Shown here in pieces: positions 17,827 to 25,483 of a stretch of DNA of 64,000 nucleotides; position 1 is the stretch's first letter, and every line of letters starts with the position of its first letter. The notes under the pieces were generated by a model. That model worked only from the letters and a program-made list of their open reading frames with translations. It ran no database searches and had not been told where the DNA came from. The stretch is from Khoudiadiopia massiliensis. Lineage in GTDB: Bacteria > Bacillota > Clostridia > Tissierellales > Peptoniphilaceae. Both the position numbers and the translations under genes were made by a program. The stretch spans positions 310,001-374,000 of the forward strand of contig OKQS01000001.1 of assembly GCA_900290095.1 (NCBI GenBank). Direction: 5' to 3'.

Positions 17827-18798
17827 TTAACAAGTTTTTTTATACCCCAATTTCGGGATTCGCCTTGCAGAAATTTGAAGTATTTGAGCCAAGGCCAAAA
17901 TAACTGTAAAAGAAATCAAAAATGTAAGATTGACATTTCCGGTAAACCTTATAAAATTTGATACCAACAAAGACCCCAGGAGCATTTGTAAGCAGTAAAG
18001 CTCGAGTGACATATTCCCGATATATTTCAAGATTTTAAAATTAAATCTGGAAAAGACGGTATCGCAAATGAAGACCAGGCCCAGGCTGTGCGGTATGGCC
18101 AGCACATAGAAACTGTAAGTAAAAATATAATTTGTTCTCTGCATAAAGCCATATTCCCAAGTGAGGAATATACCCGCGATCAGCAGTGGAATTCCAATAC
18201 ATAATTTTTTGCTTTTGCTTATTTTTCCTTCACATTGAGCCAAATAGCTGCCAATAAAAACTATGGGAAGTCTGCATAGCAGGATATTAACACTATGATT
18301 TTCGGTCGCTTTCTCCAGCAAGATCATTACCAGCCCCCAAATGAGCAAGACAATTATCAAAGCTTTGTTTCTCCCCTGCCTTTTTATAAGTTTGATATAA
18401 AATGGCAGAAACAGGTAAATCATCATCAGGGCGGGGATGAACCATAAAAACGATCCTCCCCCGCTTTTAATAAGATCCAAGCCTAAAAGGGTGGGCAGCA
18501 ACTTATCAACCGTAACATTTCCTATTGCAAGTCCTAATATACAGCATATTATGAACAGAGGATATATCCTTAGAAACTTTCTTTTTATGTATTTGAAATA
18601 ATTATCGGTGTTTGAGAAAAACGCCATGTATCCTGACATGAAAAAGAAAATATCCACTCCGACATAGGCTGTCATTAAAATATATCTCAAGATCACCGAC
18701 GGCAGGTCATGACTCCTGGGCATAGGCAAAAGATGATATAAAATCACCAGCATTGCCGCCAGGCCCATTATAGGCTGTTTGCTTTTTTTCAAACTCAT
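17827..18798 (-). CDS. Acyltransferase family 3 membrane protein
   Basis: 323 residues with about ten hydrophobic helices. The N-terminal motif LAAMLVILYHLLPMP carries the conserved His, and YVGVDIFFFMSGYMAFFS plus KRKFLRIYPLFIICC complete the acyltransferase-3 (OafA/WecH-like) signature. Such enzymes O-acetylate cell-surface sugars or peptidoglycan from the membrane. The Shine-Dalgarno is weak (AGGTTAG). The gene lies between a Cys-anchored lipoprotein and a small stress membrane protein on the same strand. Acceptor substrate unknown. Confidence 0.82.
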   Translation of the reverse strand: MSLKKSKQPIMGLAAMLVILYHLLPMPRSHDLPSVILRYILMTAYVGVDIFFFMSGYMAFFSNTDNYFKYIKRKFLRIYPLFIICCILGLAIGNVTVDKLLPTLLGLDLIKSGGGSFLWFIPALMMIYLFLPFYIKLIKRQGRNKALIIVLLIWGLVMILLEKATENHSVNILLCRLPIVFIGSYLAQCEGKISKSKKLCIGIPLLIAGIFLTWEYGFMQRTNYIFTYSFYVLAIPHSLGLVFICDTVFSRFNFKILKYIGNMSLELYCLQMLLGSLLVSNFIRFTGNVNLTFLISFTVILALAQILQISARRIPKLGYKKTC

Positions 18799-18816
18799 AT
18801 TAAACTAACCTATCAC

Positions 18817-19518
18817 TTATTTTGATGCACTTTTAATATCAAGAGTTTGAAGATTGTTATCACCCACCAGCTTAGTGAAATTATCCTTGATCTTGCCGTA
18901 GGCATCCTTGAAAGTCATTACCATAAGAACGTAGTTATCATTATAAATAACCTTGCCTGTCTCGGCTTGAACGCATAGCCACTTGTTAAGATCAGCCTTA
19001 GCGGCTATTTTCTTGGCAATTTCTTTTCCATTGCCGTCTTTGCATTTAACGAGAACCATGGAGTGGGGAGATGATGAAATACTTGTTTCCGAGCATGCAG
19101 CTTCTATTCCCTTAACCCATGAAATAAAGCTGTAGTCCTTAAAATTCGATTTGTTGAGTGCAAAGATATCCGCAGAAGGGATATTTGCACCCTTGGAAAT
19201 CTTTCCCAAAGCATCTGTCAATTTCCCTATGTCTTTTGAATTTTCTGGTATTTTAGCCTGGGGTTTCTTTTCTTCCGGCTTTTTTTCATCAGGTTTCTTG
19301 TCGCCGGGTTTTTCTTTGCTTTCTTGAGCTTGGCTCTGTGAACTTGATTCCGAAGCTTCTGAGCTCACATCGCTTGATTCGCTGCTAACAGATTCCTGAC
19401 TAATAGATTCCTGACTGCTTGATTCTTGGCTCCCCATATCAGGCTTGTTGCTTGTGCCACAGGCGGCAAGCGATACGGACAGCAATAGACATGAGATTAA
19501 AAGACTTGTTTTTTTCAT
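18817..19518 (-). CDS. Lipoprotein with Ser/Glu-rich linker, possible DUF4358 domain
   Basis: 233 residues from the ATG at 19518 (AAGGAG 6 nt upstream; an in-frame upstream start lacks a site). Signal peptide MKKTSLLISCLLLSVSLAAC with lipobox LAAC, so Cys20 is the predicted lipid anchor. Residues 30-70 are an SQES-repeat linker, then a KPDEKKPEEKKP segment spanning the wall. The globular C-terminus (110-230) has alternating strands and helices (SSPHSMVLVKCKDGNGKEIA, GKVIYNDNYVLMVMTFKDAY) that resemble the DUF4358 lipoproteins of Clostridia. Extracellular, function unknown. Confidence 0.7.
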   Translation of the reverse strand: MKKTSLLISCLLLSVSLAACGTSNKPDMGSQESSSQESISQESVSSESSDVSSEASESSSQSQAQESKEKPGDKKPDEKKPEEKKPQAKIPENSKDIGKLTDALGKISKGANIPSADIFALNKSNFKDYSFISWVKGIEAACSETSISSSPHSMVLVKCKDGNGKEIAKKIAAKADLNKWLCVQAETGKVIYNDNYVLMVMTFKDAYGKIKDNFTKLVGDNNLQTLDIKSASK

Positions 19519-19629
19519 AAAATACTCCTTGTTTTTAAATTTGTCGTTATTATATAAAAACAATTGTGAGAATTTTTGTTTGAAATAAGTGATTTTTGTG
19601 TGGAAAATTAACAAAGTTTGTTCTTATGC

Positions 19630-20050
19630 CTATTTTTGAATTCTTATATATTTTGGGCCGGGCATTTTAAAGCCATGAGCCTTTAAAGCATCGAAGAGGG
19701 CGTTTTCCATGATCATCTTATTTTTCCCCACCTCATCATAATTTTCAATCATTTTAGTATATCTTTCATAGGCTATTTTCCCCGCTATTTCCAAGGCCTT
19801 TTGACGGTCAGAATCGGCATCAATCAAAATATAAATATCCTGAACAACAAAAGGATCTTTGCGATTATAATTGTAAACCGGCTTATTGAATATGGAACGG
19901 TTTGGAGTAGAAACATACCTGCCCGTGGGGCTCATGCAATAAATCTTAGGGTCATTATTTTATGCTTTTTCTTATCGTCTTCCATGGCATGATCGAGTGT
20001 TTTGGAAAGAATAAGCCTAAGAATATAAAATACTAAAAATATCCCTGCAA
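19630..20050 (-). pseudogene. Small membrane-anchored protein gene broken by two homopolymer shifts
   Basis: The intact C-terminal frame (19630-19935) reads CMSPTGRYVSTPNRSIFNKP through KAHGFKMPGPKYIRIQK but has no ribosome site. Upstream in other frames lie a TTG with GGAGG at the right distance (20050) and a hydrophobic segment FLVFYILRLILSKTL followed by DHAMEDDKKKHK. Adding one T to the T-run near 20035 and one A to the A-run near 19960 joins all parts into a single protein of about 140 residues: one N-terminal membrane helix plus a conserved-looking soluble domain. I do not recognise the family. Either a decayed gene or assembly errors. Confidence 0.5.
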
Positions 20051-20078
20051 TTTATCCTCCATTTTTAAGCTAAAAATT

Positions 20079-21044
20079 TTATTTATTTAAATAATAGCTG
20101 TCATCTATGGTTTTTAAGAGGTATGAAAGGTCATCGTACCTTGATGTATCCGATGTCGACCCAATGCTTATGATTAAAAATTCCTTCTTACCCGTATCAT
20201 AAAGTACAATCAAATTATAGTCGTCTCCTAAAGATCCGGTTTTAACACCCTTGACCCTCTCGTTATAGTAGTCTTTTTCTTCTGGATTTAGGAACTTGTT
20301 TGTGTTCTTCCAAACTTTTTTAGTTCCGTTCCTGAGTTTAACTTTATAAAAGGGCTTAGAAACAATTTGACGGAACCAATCCTCTTCCAACAAGATATCA
20401 CATACGGATTTTAATTCATTTGCCGTTGTTGTAGCTTCGTAGTCATATCCGCTGGGATCCAGAATCTTAGTGTTTTTCCAAGACCTTTCTTTTATATGTT
20501 TGTTAAGGTCTTTTATGAAAAGAGAAATTTTCTCTTTAGAAGTCTTTGCCTCAGGGTGCTTGAGCCCACCGACATAGTCAGCAACTACATAGGCCGCATC
20601 ATTTCCGGACGGCACCAACATAGCTGCAAAGAGCTCCTTTAAGGTGTAGGTTTCTCCGTCCTCCAGCTTGGCTGAAGAAGAGCCTTTTTTAACATTATCA
20701 AGGGCTTCCTGCTTAACCTTGATCTTCGTATCAAGCTTTAAAAGTCCTTTTGCATATTCAATAGTAAAGAGCTTGGCAAGGCTGGCAGGGTGCTGCTTTT
20801 CATCCTCCAATTTAGATACATATATATTGTCATCAGTCCTGTCAACCACAAGCATGGATTTTGCATTATATGTGTTTTCGGTATCAAAGCTCATGTTCCT
20901 AATTTTATCCTTAAAAAATCTGAAACTTTCGGGCCGGGTTGCATAAAATATAAACAAAATAACCGATACTAATAGAATCGGAAAAATTAGCCATATTCTT
21001 TTCTTTGATGGTCTTCTTTTTTGGCCGGGTCTTCTTTCTTGCAT
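20079..21044 (-). CDS. D-alanyl-D-alanine carboxypeptidase (S11 penicillin-binding protein)
   Basis: 321 residues from the ATG at 21044 (GAAAGG upstream). A basic N-terminus precedes a single membrane anchor (WLIFPILLVSVILFIFYA). The three active-site motifs of the family are in order: S88-L-A-K in PASLAKLFTIEYA, S-G-N in PSGNDAAYVVADY, and K-T-G in GVKTGSLGDDYN. The enzyme trims pentapeptide stems of peptidoglycan outside the membrane. It lacks the long C-terminal PBP5 domain and membrane-binding helix. It is N-terminally anchored instead, as in several clostridial DacF/VanY-like enzymes. Confidence 0.9.
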   Translation of the reverse strand: MQERRPGQKRRPSKKRIWLIFPILLVSVILFIFYATRPESFRFFKDKIRNMSFDTENTYNAKSMLVVDRTDDNIYVSKLEDEKQHPASLAKLFTIEYAKGLLKLDTKIKVKQEALDNVKKGSSSAKLEDGETYTLKELFAAMLVPSGNDAAYVVADYVGGLKHPEAKTSKEKISLFIKDLNKHIKERSWKNTKILDPSGYDYEATTTANELKSVCDILLEEDWFRQIVSKPFYKVKLRNGTKKVWKNTNKFLNPEEKDYYNERVKGVKTGSLGDDYNLIVLYDTGKKEFLIISIGSTSDTSRYDDLSYLLKTIDDSYYLNK

Positions 21045-21143
21045 TAAATAACCTTTCTTTATGTTTACATATATATTGATAAAGTCTACGTCTACCATCT
21101 AAATTATTCACTTATTCATGCTTTTTTCAAGTGAAAACAAAAA

Positions 21144-21173
21144 TCCCCCCATATGCTTCGTGCGTATAGGGGA
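21144..21173 (-). terminator. Rho-independent terminator of the ferritin gene
   Basis: On the minus strand CCCCTATACGC, a short ACGAA loop, GCATATGGGG, then ATTTTTGTTTT, about 35 nt past the ferritin stop. Confidence 0.8.
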
Positions 21174-21207
21174 ATTCAGTTAAATCCTGATTTTAAATGT
21201 TTTGCTC

Positions 21208-21690
21208 TTATTTTGAACCGAGCTCACGATCAATAATCATTCTTGCGGAAATATTTTCTCCCGCCAATGTGAACTGGTCGACGATTTCACGTGTTAAATC
21301 TTCTTCCTCAGTCTGTTCAGCAATGAACTGATGCATAAAGATTTCTGTTGCATAGTCATCAGCCTGTTTTGCCAGGTCATGGATCTTATAAATGCGCTTT
21401 GAAACCTTCTGCTCATGTTCCAGAACAGCTTGGGCTACTTCAAGTGGGCATTTTTGATTTACCTCAGCCATGTCAATTTGATGGAGGGTCGGCTTTACTC
21501 CGCGCTTATGCATGAAAGCGATGAAGGATTTGGCATGGGCCAACTCCTCTTCATAATGGTCTGAAAGCCACTTTGAATATCCCTTATAGTTCTGCTCTTC
21601 CATGGCTAAAGATAAGCCCAGATAGAGATAGCCTGAATAAAGCTCAAAATTGATTTGTTCATTTAAAGCGTCAATGATTTTCTGATCCAT
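21208..21690 (-). CDS. ftnA: Ferritin
   Basis: 160 residues, the usual length of bacterial non-haem ferritin. Ferroxidase ligands are visible: INFELYSGYLYLGLS (Glu17 region), HYEEELAHAKSFI (E-E-x-x-H), VLEHEQKVSKRI, and FIAEQTEEEDL (the third iron-site glutamates). It stores iron as ferric mineral in a 24-mer and removes Fe2+ that would react with oxygen. TAGGAGG precedes the ATG, and a terminator follows. The 16-bp palindrome at 21718 is in the right place to be an operator. It joins FprA, desulfoferrodoxin and the rubredoxin fusion as oxidative-stress genes in this window. Confidence 0.95.
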   Translation of the reverse strand: MDQKIIDALNEQINFELYSGYLYLGLSLAMEEQNYKGYSKWLSDHYEEELAHAKSFIAFMHKRGVKPTLHQIDMAEVNQKCPLEVAQAVLEHEQKVSKRIYKIHDLAKQADDYATEIFMHQFIAEQTEEEDLTREIVDQFTLAGENISARMIIDRELGSK

Positions 21691-21717
21691 TTTGTCCTCC
21701 TAAAGTAAAATTATTTT

Positions 21718-21733
21718 ATAGTTAATTAACTAT
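21718..21733. promoter_or_regulatory. Perfect 16-bp palindrome upstream of ferritin
   Basis: ATAGTTAATTAACTAT, fully self-complementary, 28 nt before the ferritin start. It is not a textbook Fur or PerR box but is placed like an operator. Confidence 0.4.
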
Positions 21734-21791
21734 GGACAACTACTTATATTATAGGCATTTTGAATTTTTAGTCAAAATTAGAAATAAGTTA

Positions 21792-23015
21792 TTAAGATAA
21801 TTGTTTAGGCTTTTCAAGCTCTTCCTTTTCTAATAAATTTTTATAATTTGCGTCCATTCCAAGAGCTCCTAATGGAGCAGTTATTAGAATGCCCAAAACG
21901 GCAACTGAGAGAACAATTTGTCCGCATGCCAGACCGGCAGCCAAGGGTACAGATCCGATTGCTGCCTGAACCGTGGCCTTGGGCAAATAGGAAAGTACAC
22001 AAAACAATCTCTCTTTTAATGATAAAGGCGTGGCAATGACACTCAAACAAACCCCTATCGATCTAAAGAGTAAGGCTCCAAGGATTAATAATATGGCAGG
22101 CAAACCAGCGCTCATCGTATAGCGTATATCTACAGCTGCCCCGACAAGCACAAAGAGGATCAACTCGGCAGCCAGCCAGAGTTTACCAAACTTCTCCGAT
22201 AAGCGCTTGGATACAAAGCTTGTACTCTTATTCTTAATCATTATCGCCATGCTTACAACTGCAAGTAATCCTGAAATTGCAATTTTACCCTCAAGCCATG
22301 TTTCTATTGCCATCAGCAGAAATGCCAGGGCCATGACGATAATTACTTTCATGCTGTTTCTTACATAATTTTTGCGAGCATAAGCCGTCTCGAAGAATAA
22401 ATACAGGCCATAACCGGAAATGAGACCCAATAAAATACCCAAGACTATTGACAATGGAATATTGGCAAAGTCCACCCAATTGGCCCCTGTTCCCCGGACC
22501 ATGCCTAAAAAGCTGGTAAAGAGAACTATGACAAAGATATCATCGCAGGAAGCACCGGCCATAAGCATCTGTGGTATACCCTTCTCAGTGCCGTAGCGGT
22601 TTTCAATATAATGAACCATTCTTGGCACAACAACAGCCGGTGATACTGCTGCCAAGACAGAGCCCATAACAGCCGCTTCTATTCTCGTAATTCCCAAGAG
22701 CATAGGCCCCAGAAGCAGATAACCTCCTATTTCAAAAGTTGCCGGTAAAAAAGACAGTAAGATAGCCGGGCGACCAACCTTGATTAAATCCTTCCAATCA
22801 AGTGAAAAACCCGCCTTTAGCAGGATAATAATTAATGCCATTTTTCTAAGCTCAGATGAGATCGAAAGAATTGCAGGATCCAGAAAATCCAGGACATAGG
22901 GACCCAGGACTATACCTGTGATCAACATGCCTATGATCCCGGGCAATTTTAATTTCTTACATATTGCAGCCATGGTCAGGCCGACAAGAAAAATAAGTGA
23001 TAATGAAGTTAACAT
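21792..23015 (-). CDS. Cation:proton antiporter (NhaP/CPA-type), fluoride-riboswitch-controlled
   Basis: 407 residues, 11-13 membrane helices. LKLPGIIGMLITGIVLGPYV, LAAVSPAVVVPRMVHY, the paired acidic motif AGASCDDIFVIVLF in the ion-binding helix and AAVDIRYT in the broken-helix region place it in the monovalent cation:proton antiporter superfamily. No cytoplasmic TrkA-type domain is attached. AAAGGGGG precedes the ATG. A fluoride (crcB-type) riboswitch aptamer lies 48 nt upstream. Antiporters of this family are among the known members of fluoride regulons, so its probable task is fluoride or fluoride-linked ion homeostasis. The transported ion is not proven by sequence. Confidence 0.85.
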   Translation of the reverse strand: MLTSLSLIFLVGLTMAAICKKLKLPGIIGMLITGIVLGPYVLDFLDPAILSISSELRKMALIIILLKAGFSLDWKDLIKVGRPAILLSFLPATFEIGGYLLLGPMLLGITRIEAAVMGSVLAAVSPAVVVPRMVHYIENRYGTEKGIPQMLMAGASCDDIFVIVLFTSFLGMVRGTGANWVDFANIPLSIVLGILLGLISGYGLYLFFETAYARKNYVRNSMKVIIVMALAFLLMAIETWLEGKIAISGLLAVVSMAIMIKNKSTSFVSKRLSEKFGKLWLAAELILFVLVGAAVDIRYTMSAGLPAILLILGALLFRSIGVCLSVIATPLSLKERLFCVLSYLPKATVQAAIGSVPLAAGLACGQIVLSVAVLGILITAPLGALGMDANYKNLLEKEELEKPKQLS

Positions 23016-23062
23016 CTATCCCCCTTTAAAGCTTTAATCCAACATTTTTACAAGAAAATTTT

Positions 23063-23120
23063 TGTAGAAGTCATCAGCTTTAAAGCGGTTTAGGTTACCC
23101 AGGGGAGAACCTCATTCCCC
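23063..23120 (-). promoter_or_regulatory. Fluoride riboswitch (crcB motif)
   Basis: The minus-strand RNA begins with the stem-loop GGGGAAUGAGGUUCUCCCC, continues through a 9-nt insertion to UAAACCGC, then the short hairpin GCUUUAAAGC and the hallmark UGAUGACUUCUAC. Compared with the crystallised Thermotoga aptamer, all elements are present in order: P1 with GAUGAGG-type loop, AAACYGC, second hairpin, UGAUGxCxUCUAC. The pairing GAGGU with ACUUC is kept. It sits 48 nt before the antiporter start; control may be by termination or by access to the ribosome site. I read this by eye; a covariance search was not possible. Confidence 0.85.
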
Positions 23121-23240
23121 GCCGAAATTTTAGAATAAGTAACTTCGTTTGTCAATCATTGCTCAATAATGATTTTAAGCTAGGCCAAACGATGCAAACT
23201 GTATTATAATCTAACGTAAAAGCATAAAAAGGAGGGGCTT

Positions 23241-24248
23241 ATGGAAGAAAAACGAAAACTTAAACTTATTTTTTATGCATTTGCGGCCCTGCTAATTATC
23301 GGGGTTATAGGCTATATGGCCTTCTTGAAAGTCGGATTTGTGGATGCCTTATATATGACGGTTATAACCATATCCACAGTAGGCTTCGGTGAAGTCGGGA
23401 CCACAAGCCCCCAATCCGAGATGTTTTCAGTATTTATGATATTTTTGGGCGTGGGTATTGTCGGCTATGCCTTTACAACACTTGTGGCTATGCTTGTGGA
23501 GGGAAAGGTTTCAGATTTATGGAAGGGAAGCAAAATGGATAAGAAAATTTCCGCTTTAAAGGATCACTACATAATTTGCGGTTCGGGAGAATTGGCAGAG
23601 GTTATAATAAATAAATTTGTGCGTGAAAAAATGAATTTTGTAGTCATAACGGATAAGCGTGAGGACCTGGATGACTATAGCCACCATGACATTTTGGTGG
23701 TAGAGGGTCAATCCACTGAAGAGGAGATTTTGAGGCAGGCCGGAGTTGAAAGGGCCAAGGGTCTGATTTCCGCTTTGGATACCGAAGTTGACAATATAGT
23801 AACTGTGCTTACGGCAAGAAATCTCAACAGCCAAATATATATTATTTCGAATTCCACCAGCAAATCAGGAAGCGAAAAATTGCTGAAGGTTGGGGCAAAT
23901 AAGACCCTGTCCGCTGTTGAAATAAGCGGCAAGCGTATGGCCTCACTTATGATAAAGCCCCATGTCATATCCTTTTTGGATGTGTTTACTCAAATTGGAG
24001 GAGTGGAGCTTGATCTTGAAGAAGTTATTGTCAAGAAGGACTCCTACCTGGAAAATAAAAATTTACTCCAGGCTCAAATTCCCAGCAAAACCGGTCTTAC
24101 TGTCCTGGCCATAAAAAAGATTGAGGATGATAAAATGCTCTTCAATCCACCAATTGACTATACTTTTAAAATCGGCGATGTTCTTATTGTTCTGGGACGT
24201 GAGGATCAGGTGGATAAATTAAGACATTTAGGTGATGAAATAAAATAA
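23241..24248 (+). CDS. Two-helix potassium channel with RCK domains (MthK-like)
   Basis: 335 residues. Two membrane helices (about 8-29 and 58-80) flank a pore loop with the selectivity filter TVGFGE (residues 46-51). Residues 108-225 are a TrkA-N/RCK Rossmann domain (YIICGSGELAEVII, GANKTLSAVEISGKRMASLM). Residues 250-335 are a TrkA-C ligand-binding domain (VLAIKKIEDDKMLFNPP, FKIGDVLIVLGREDQVDKL). The family forms tetrameric K+ channels gated by nucleotides, Ca2+ or c-di-AMP at the RCK ring. AAAAGGAGGGG precedes the ATG and TATAAT (23205-23210) forms its -10. Divergent from the antiporter, so the shared intergenic region may link ion control. Confidence 0.92.
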   Translation: MEEKRKLKLIFYAFAALLIIGVIGYMAFLKVGFVDALYMTVITISTVGFGEVGTTSPQSEMFSVFMIFLGVGIVGYAFTTLVAMLVEGKVSDLWKGSKMDKKISALKDHYIICGSGELAEVIINKFVREKMNFVVITDKREDLDDYSHHDILVVEGQSTEEEILRQAGVERAKGLISALDTEVDNIVTVLTARNLNSQIYIISNSTSKSGSEKLLKVGANKTLSAVEISGKRMASLMIKPHVISFLDVFTQIGGVELDLEEVIVKKDSYLENKNLLQAQIPSKTGLTVLAIKKIEDDKMLFNPPIDYTFKIGDVLIVLGREDQVDKLRHLGDEIK

Positions 24249-24337
24249 TCTTAGTAAAAAAGTGTTAAACTTGTTTAGGTAAAATTCGATTTAAGATTTA
24301 TTTTTGTTGGTGTGAATAACTTTATTGGAGATTTGTG

Positions 24338-25432
24338 GTGAAAAATTTAAAAGAATTCTTAAAACGTAAAAATGTAATTATTTCCTGGCAACGCTACGGG
24401 ATCGATGCCTTGGGCGCTATGGCCCAGGGACTTTTCTGTTCCCTGTTGATCGGGACAATCCTCAACACCATGGGCATGCTCATGAACCTGCCCTTCCTGA
24501 CCAAAACCGTGGCCAGCATTTCAGGGATTGACTACACTGTCGGAGGCCTTGCTATGGCAATGAGCGGGCCGGCCATGGCTGTGGCTATCGGCTATGCCCT
24601 TAAATGCCCACCCCTGGTCTTGTTTTCTTTGACAACTGCTGGCTTTGCTTCAAATGCTATTGGCGGTGCGGGCGGTCCTTTGGCGGTCTTGTTTGTTGCC
24701 ATCATAACTGCTGAAGTCGGAAAAATGGTATCCGGTGAAAGCAAGGTTGATATCCTGCTTACGCCCCTGGTAACTATAGGCGTTGGTATGTTCCTATCCT
24801 GGCTGATTGCTCCCGGTCTTGGTCGTTTGGCCATGTCTTTAGGTAAGGCCATAATGTGGGCTACTGAGCTACAACCTTTCCTTATGGGAATTTTTGTCTC
24901 AGTCATAGTTGGAGTTGCCCTGACCCTGCCAATTTCCTCTGCAGCCATATGTGCAGCTCTGGGCCTGACAGGCCTGGCCGGCGGTGCCGCCTTGGCAGGT
25001 TGCTGTGCTCAGATGATAGGCTTTGCGGTTATCTCATTTAATGTTAACGGCTGGGGCGGGCTGATCTCGCAAGGTATCGGAACTTCCATGCTGCAGATGC
25101 CTAATATTGTCAAAAATCCAAAGATCTGGATTGCCCCTACCCTGGCTTCGGCTATAACAGGCCCCATGGCCACCTGCCTCTTCAAGATTCAAATGAACGG
25201 GGCTGCCATAAATTCAGGCATGGGCACTTGCGGTCTATGCGGACAAATCGGCGTCTTTACCGGCTGGGTCAAAGACATTGCCCAGGGCAGCAAGGCGGCC
25301 ATAACATCCTTTGACTGGCTGGGCCTAATTTTAATCAGCTTTATCTTGCCGGCTATATTTGCAATGTTAATCCATATAGTTTGCAAAAAACTCCAACTTG
25401 TTAAGGATGAAGACCTAAAACTGGGTTTGTGA
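24338..25432 (+). CDS. PTS-type sugar permease IIC, stand-alone (PTS_EIIC_2 family)
   Basis: About 364 residues and ten hydrophobic segments. MAQGLFCSLLIGTILNTMG, AIGYALKCPPLVLFSLTTAG, a conserved NAIGGAGGPLAVLFVAIITA loop and the NGAAINSGMGTCGLCGQIG stretch near the end match the PTS_EIIC_2 integral membrane family. No IIA, IIB, HPr or regulator lies nearby, so it may not act by phosphotransfer. The start is GTG: two consecutive GTG codons (24335, 24338) follow TTGGAG, and the second has the better spacing. Confidence 0.8.
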   Translation: MKNLKEFLKRKNVIISWQRYGIDALGAMAQGLFCSLLIGTILNTMGMLMNLPFLTKTVASISGIDYTVGGLAMAMSGPAMAVAIGYALKCPPLVLFSLTTAGFASNAIGGAGGPLAVLFVAIITAEVGKMVSGESKVDILLTPLVTIGVGMFLSWLIAPGLGRLAMSLGKAIMWATELQPFLMGIFVSVIVGVALTLPISSAAICAALGLTGLAGGAALAGCCAQMIGFAVISFNVNGWGGLISQGIGTSMLQMPNIVKNPKIWIAPTLASAITGPMATCLFKIQMNGAAINSGMGTCGLCGQIGVFTGWVKDIAQGSKAAITSFDWLGLILISFILPAIFAMLIHIVCKKLQLVKDEDLKLGL

Positions 25433-25483
25433 TATCGATCCTTAATCTTGTTAAATATTTATCCGTTTTTAAAGGAATTTTTT

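Noticed and set aside
23041-23125. c-di-AMP (ydaO) riboswitch
   Set aside because: Considered because of the ion-transport genes, but the motif order and the UGAUGACUUCUAC end match the fluoride aptamer, not ydaO.
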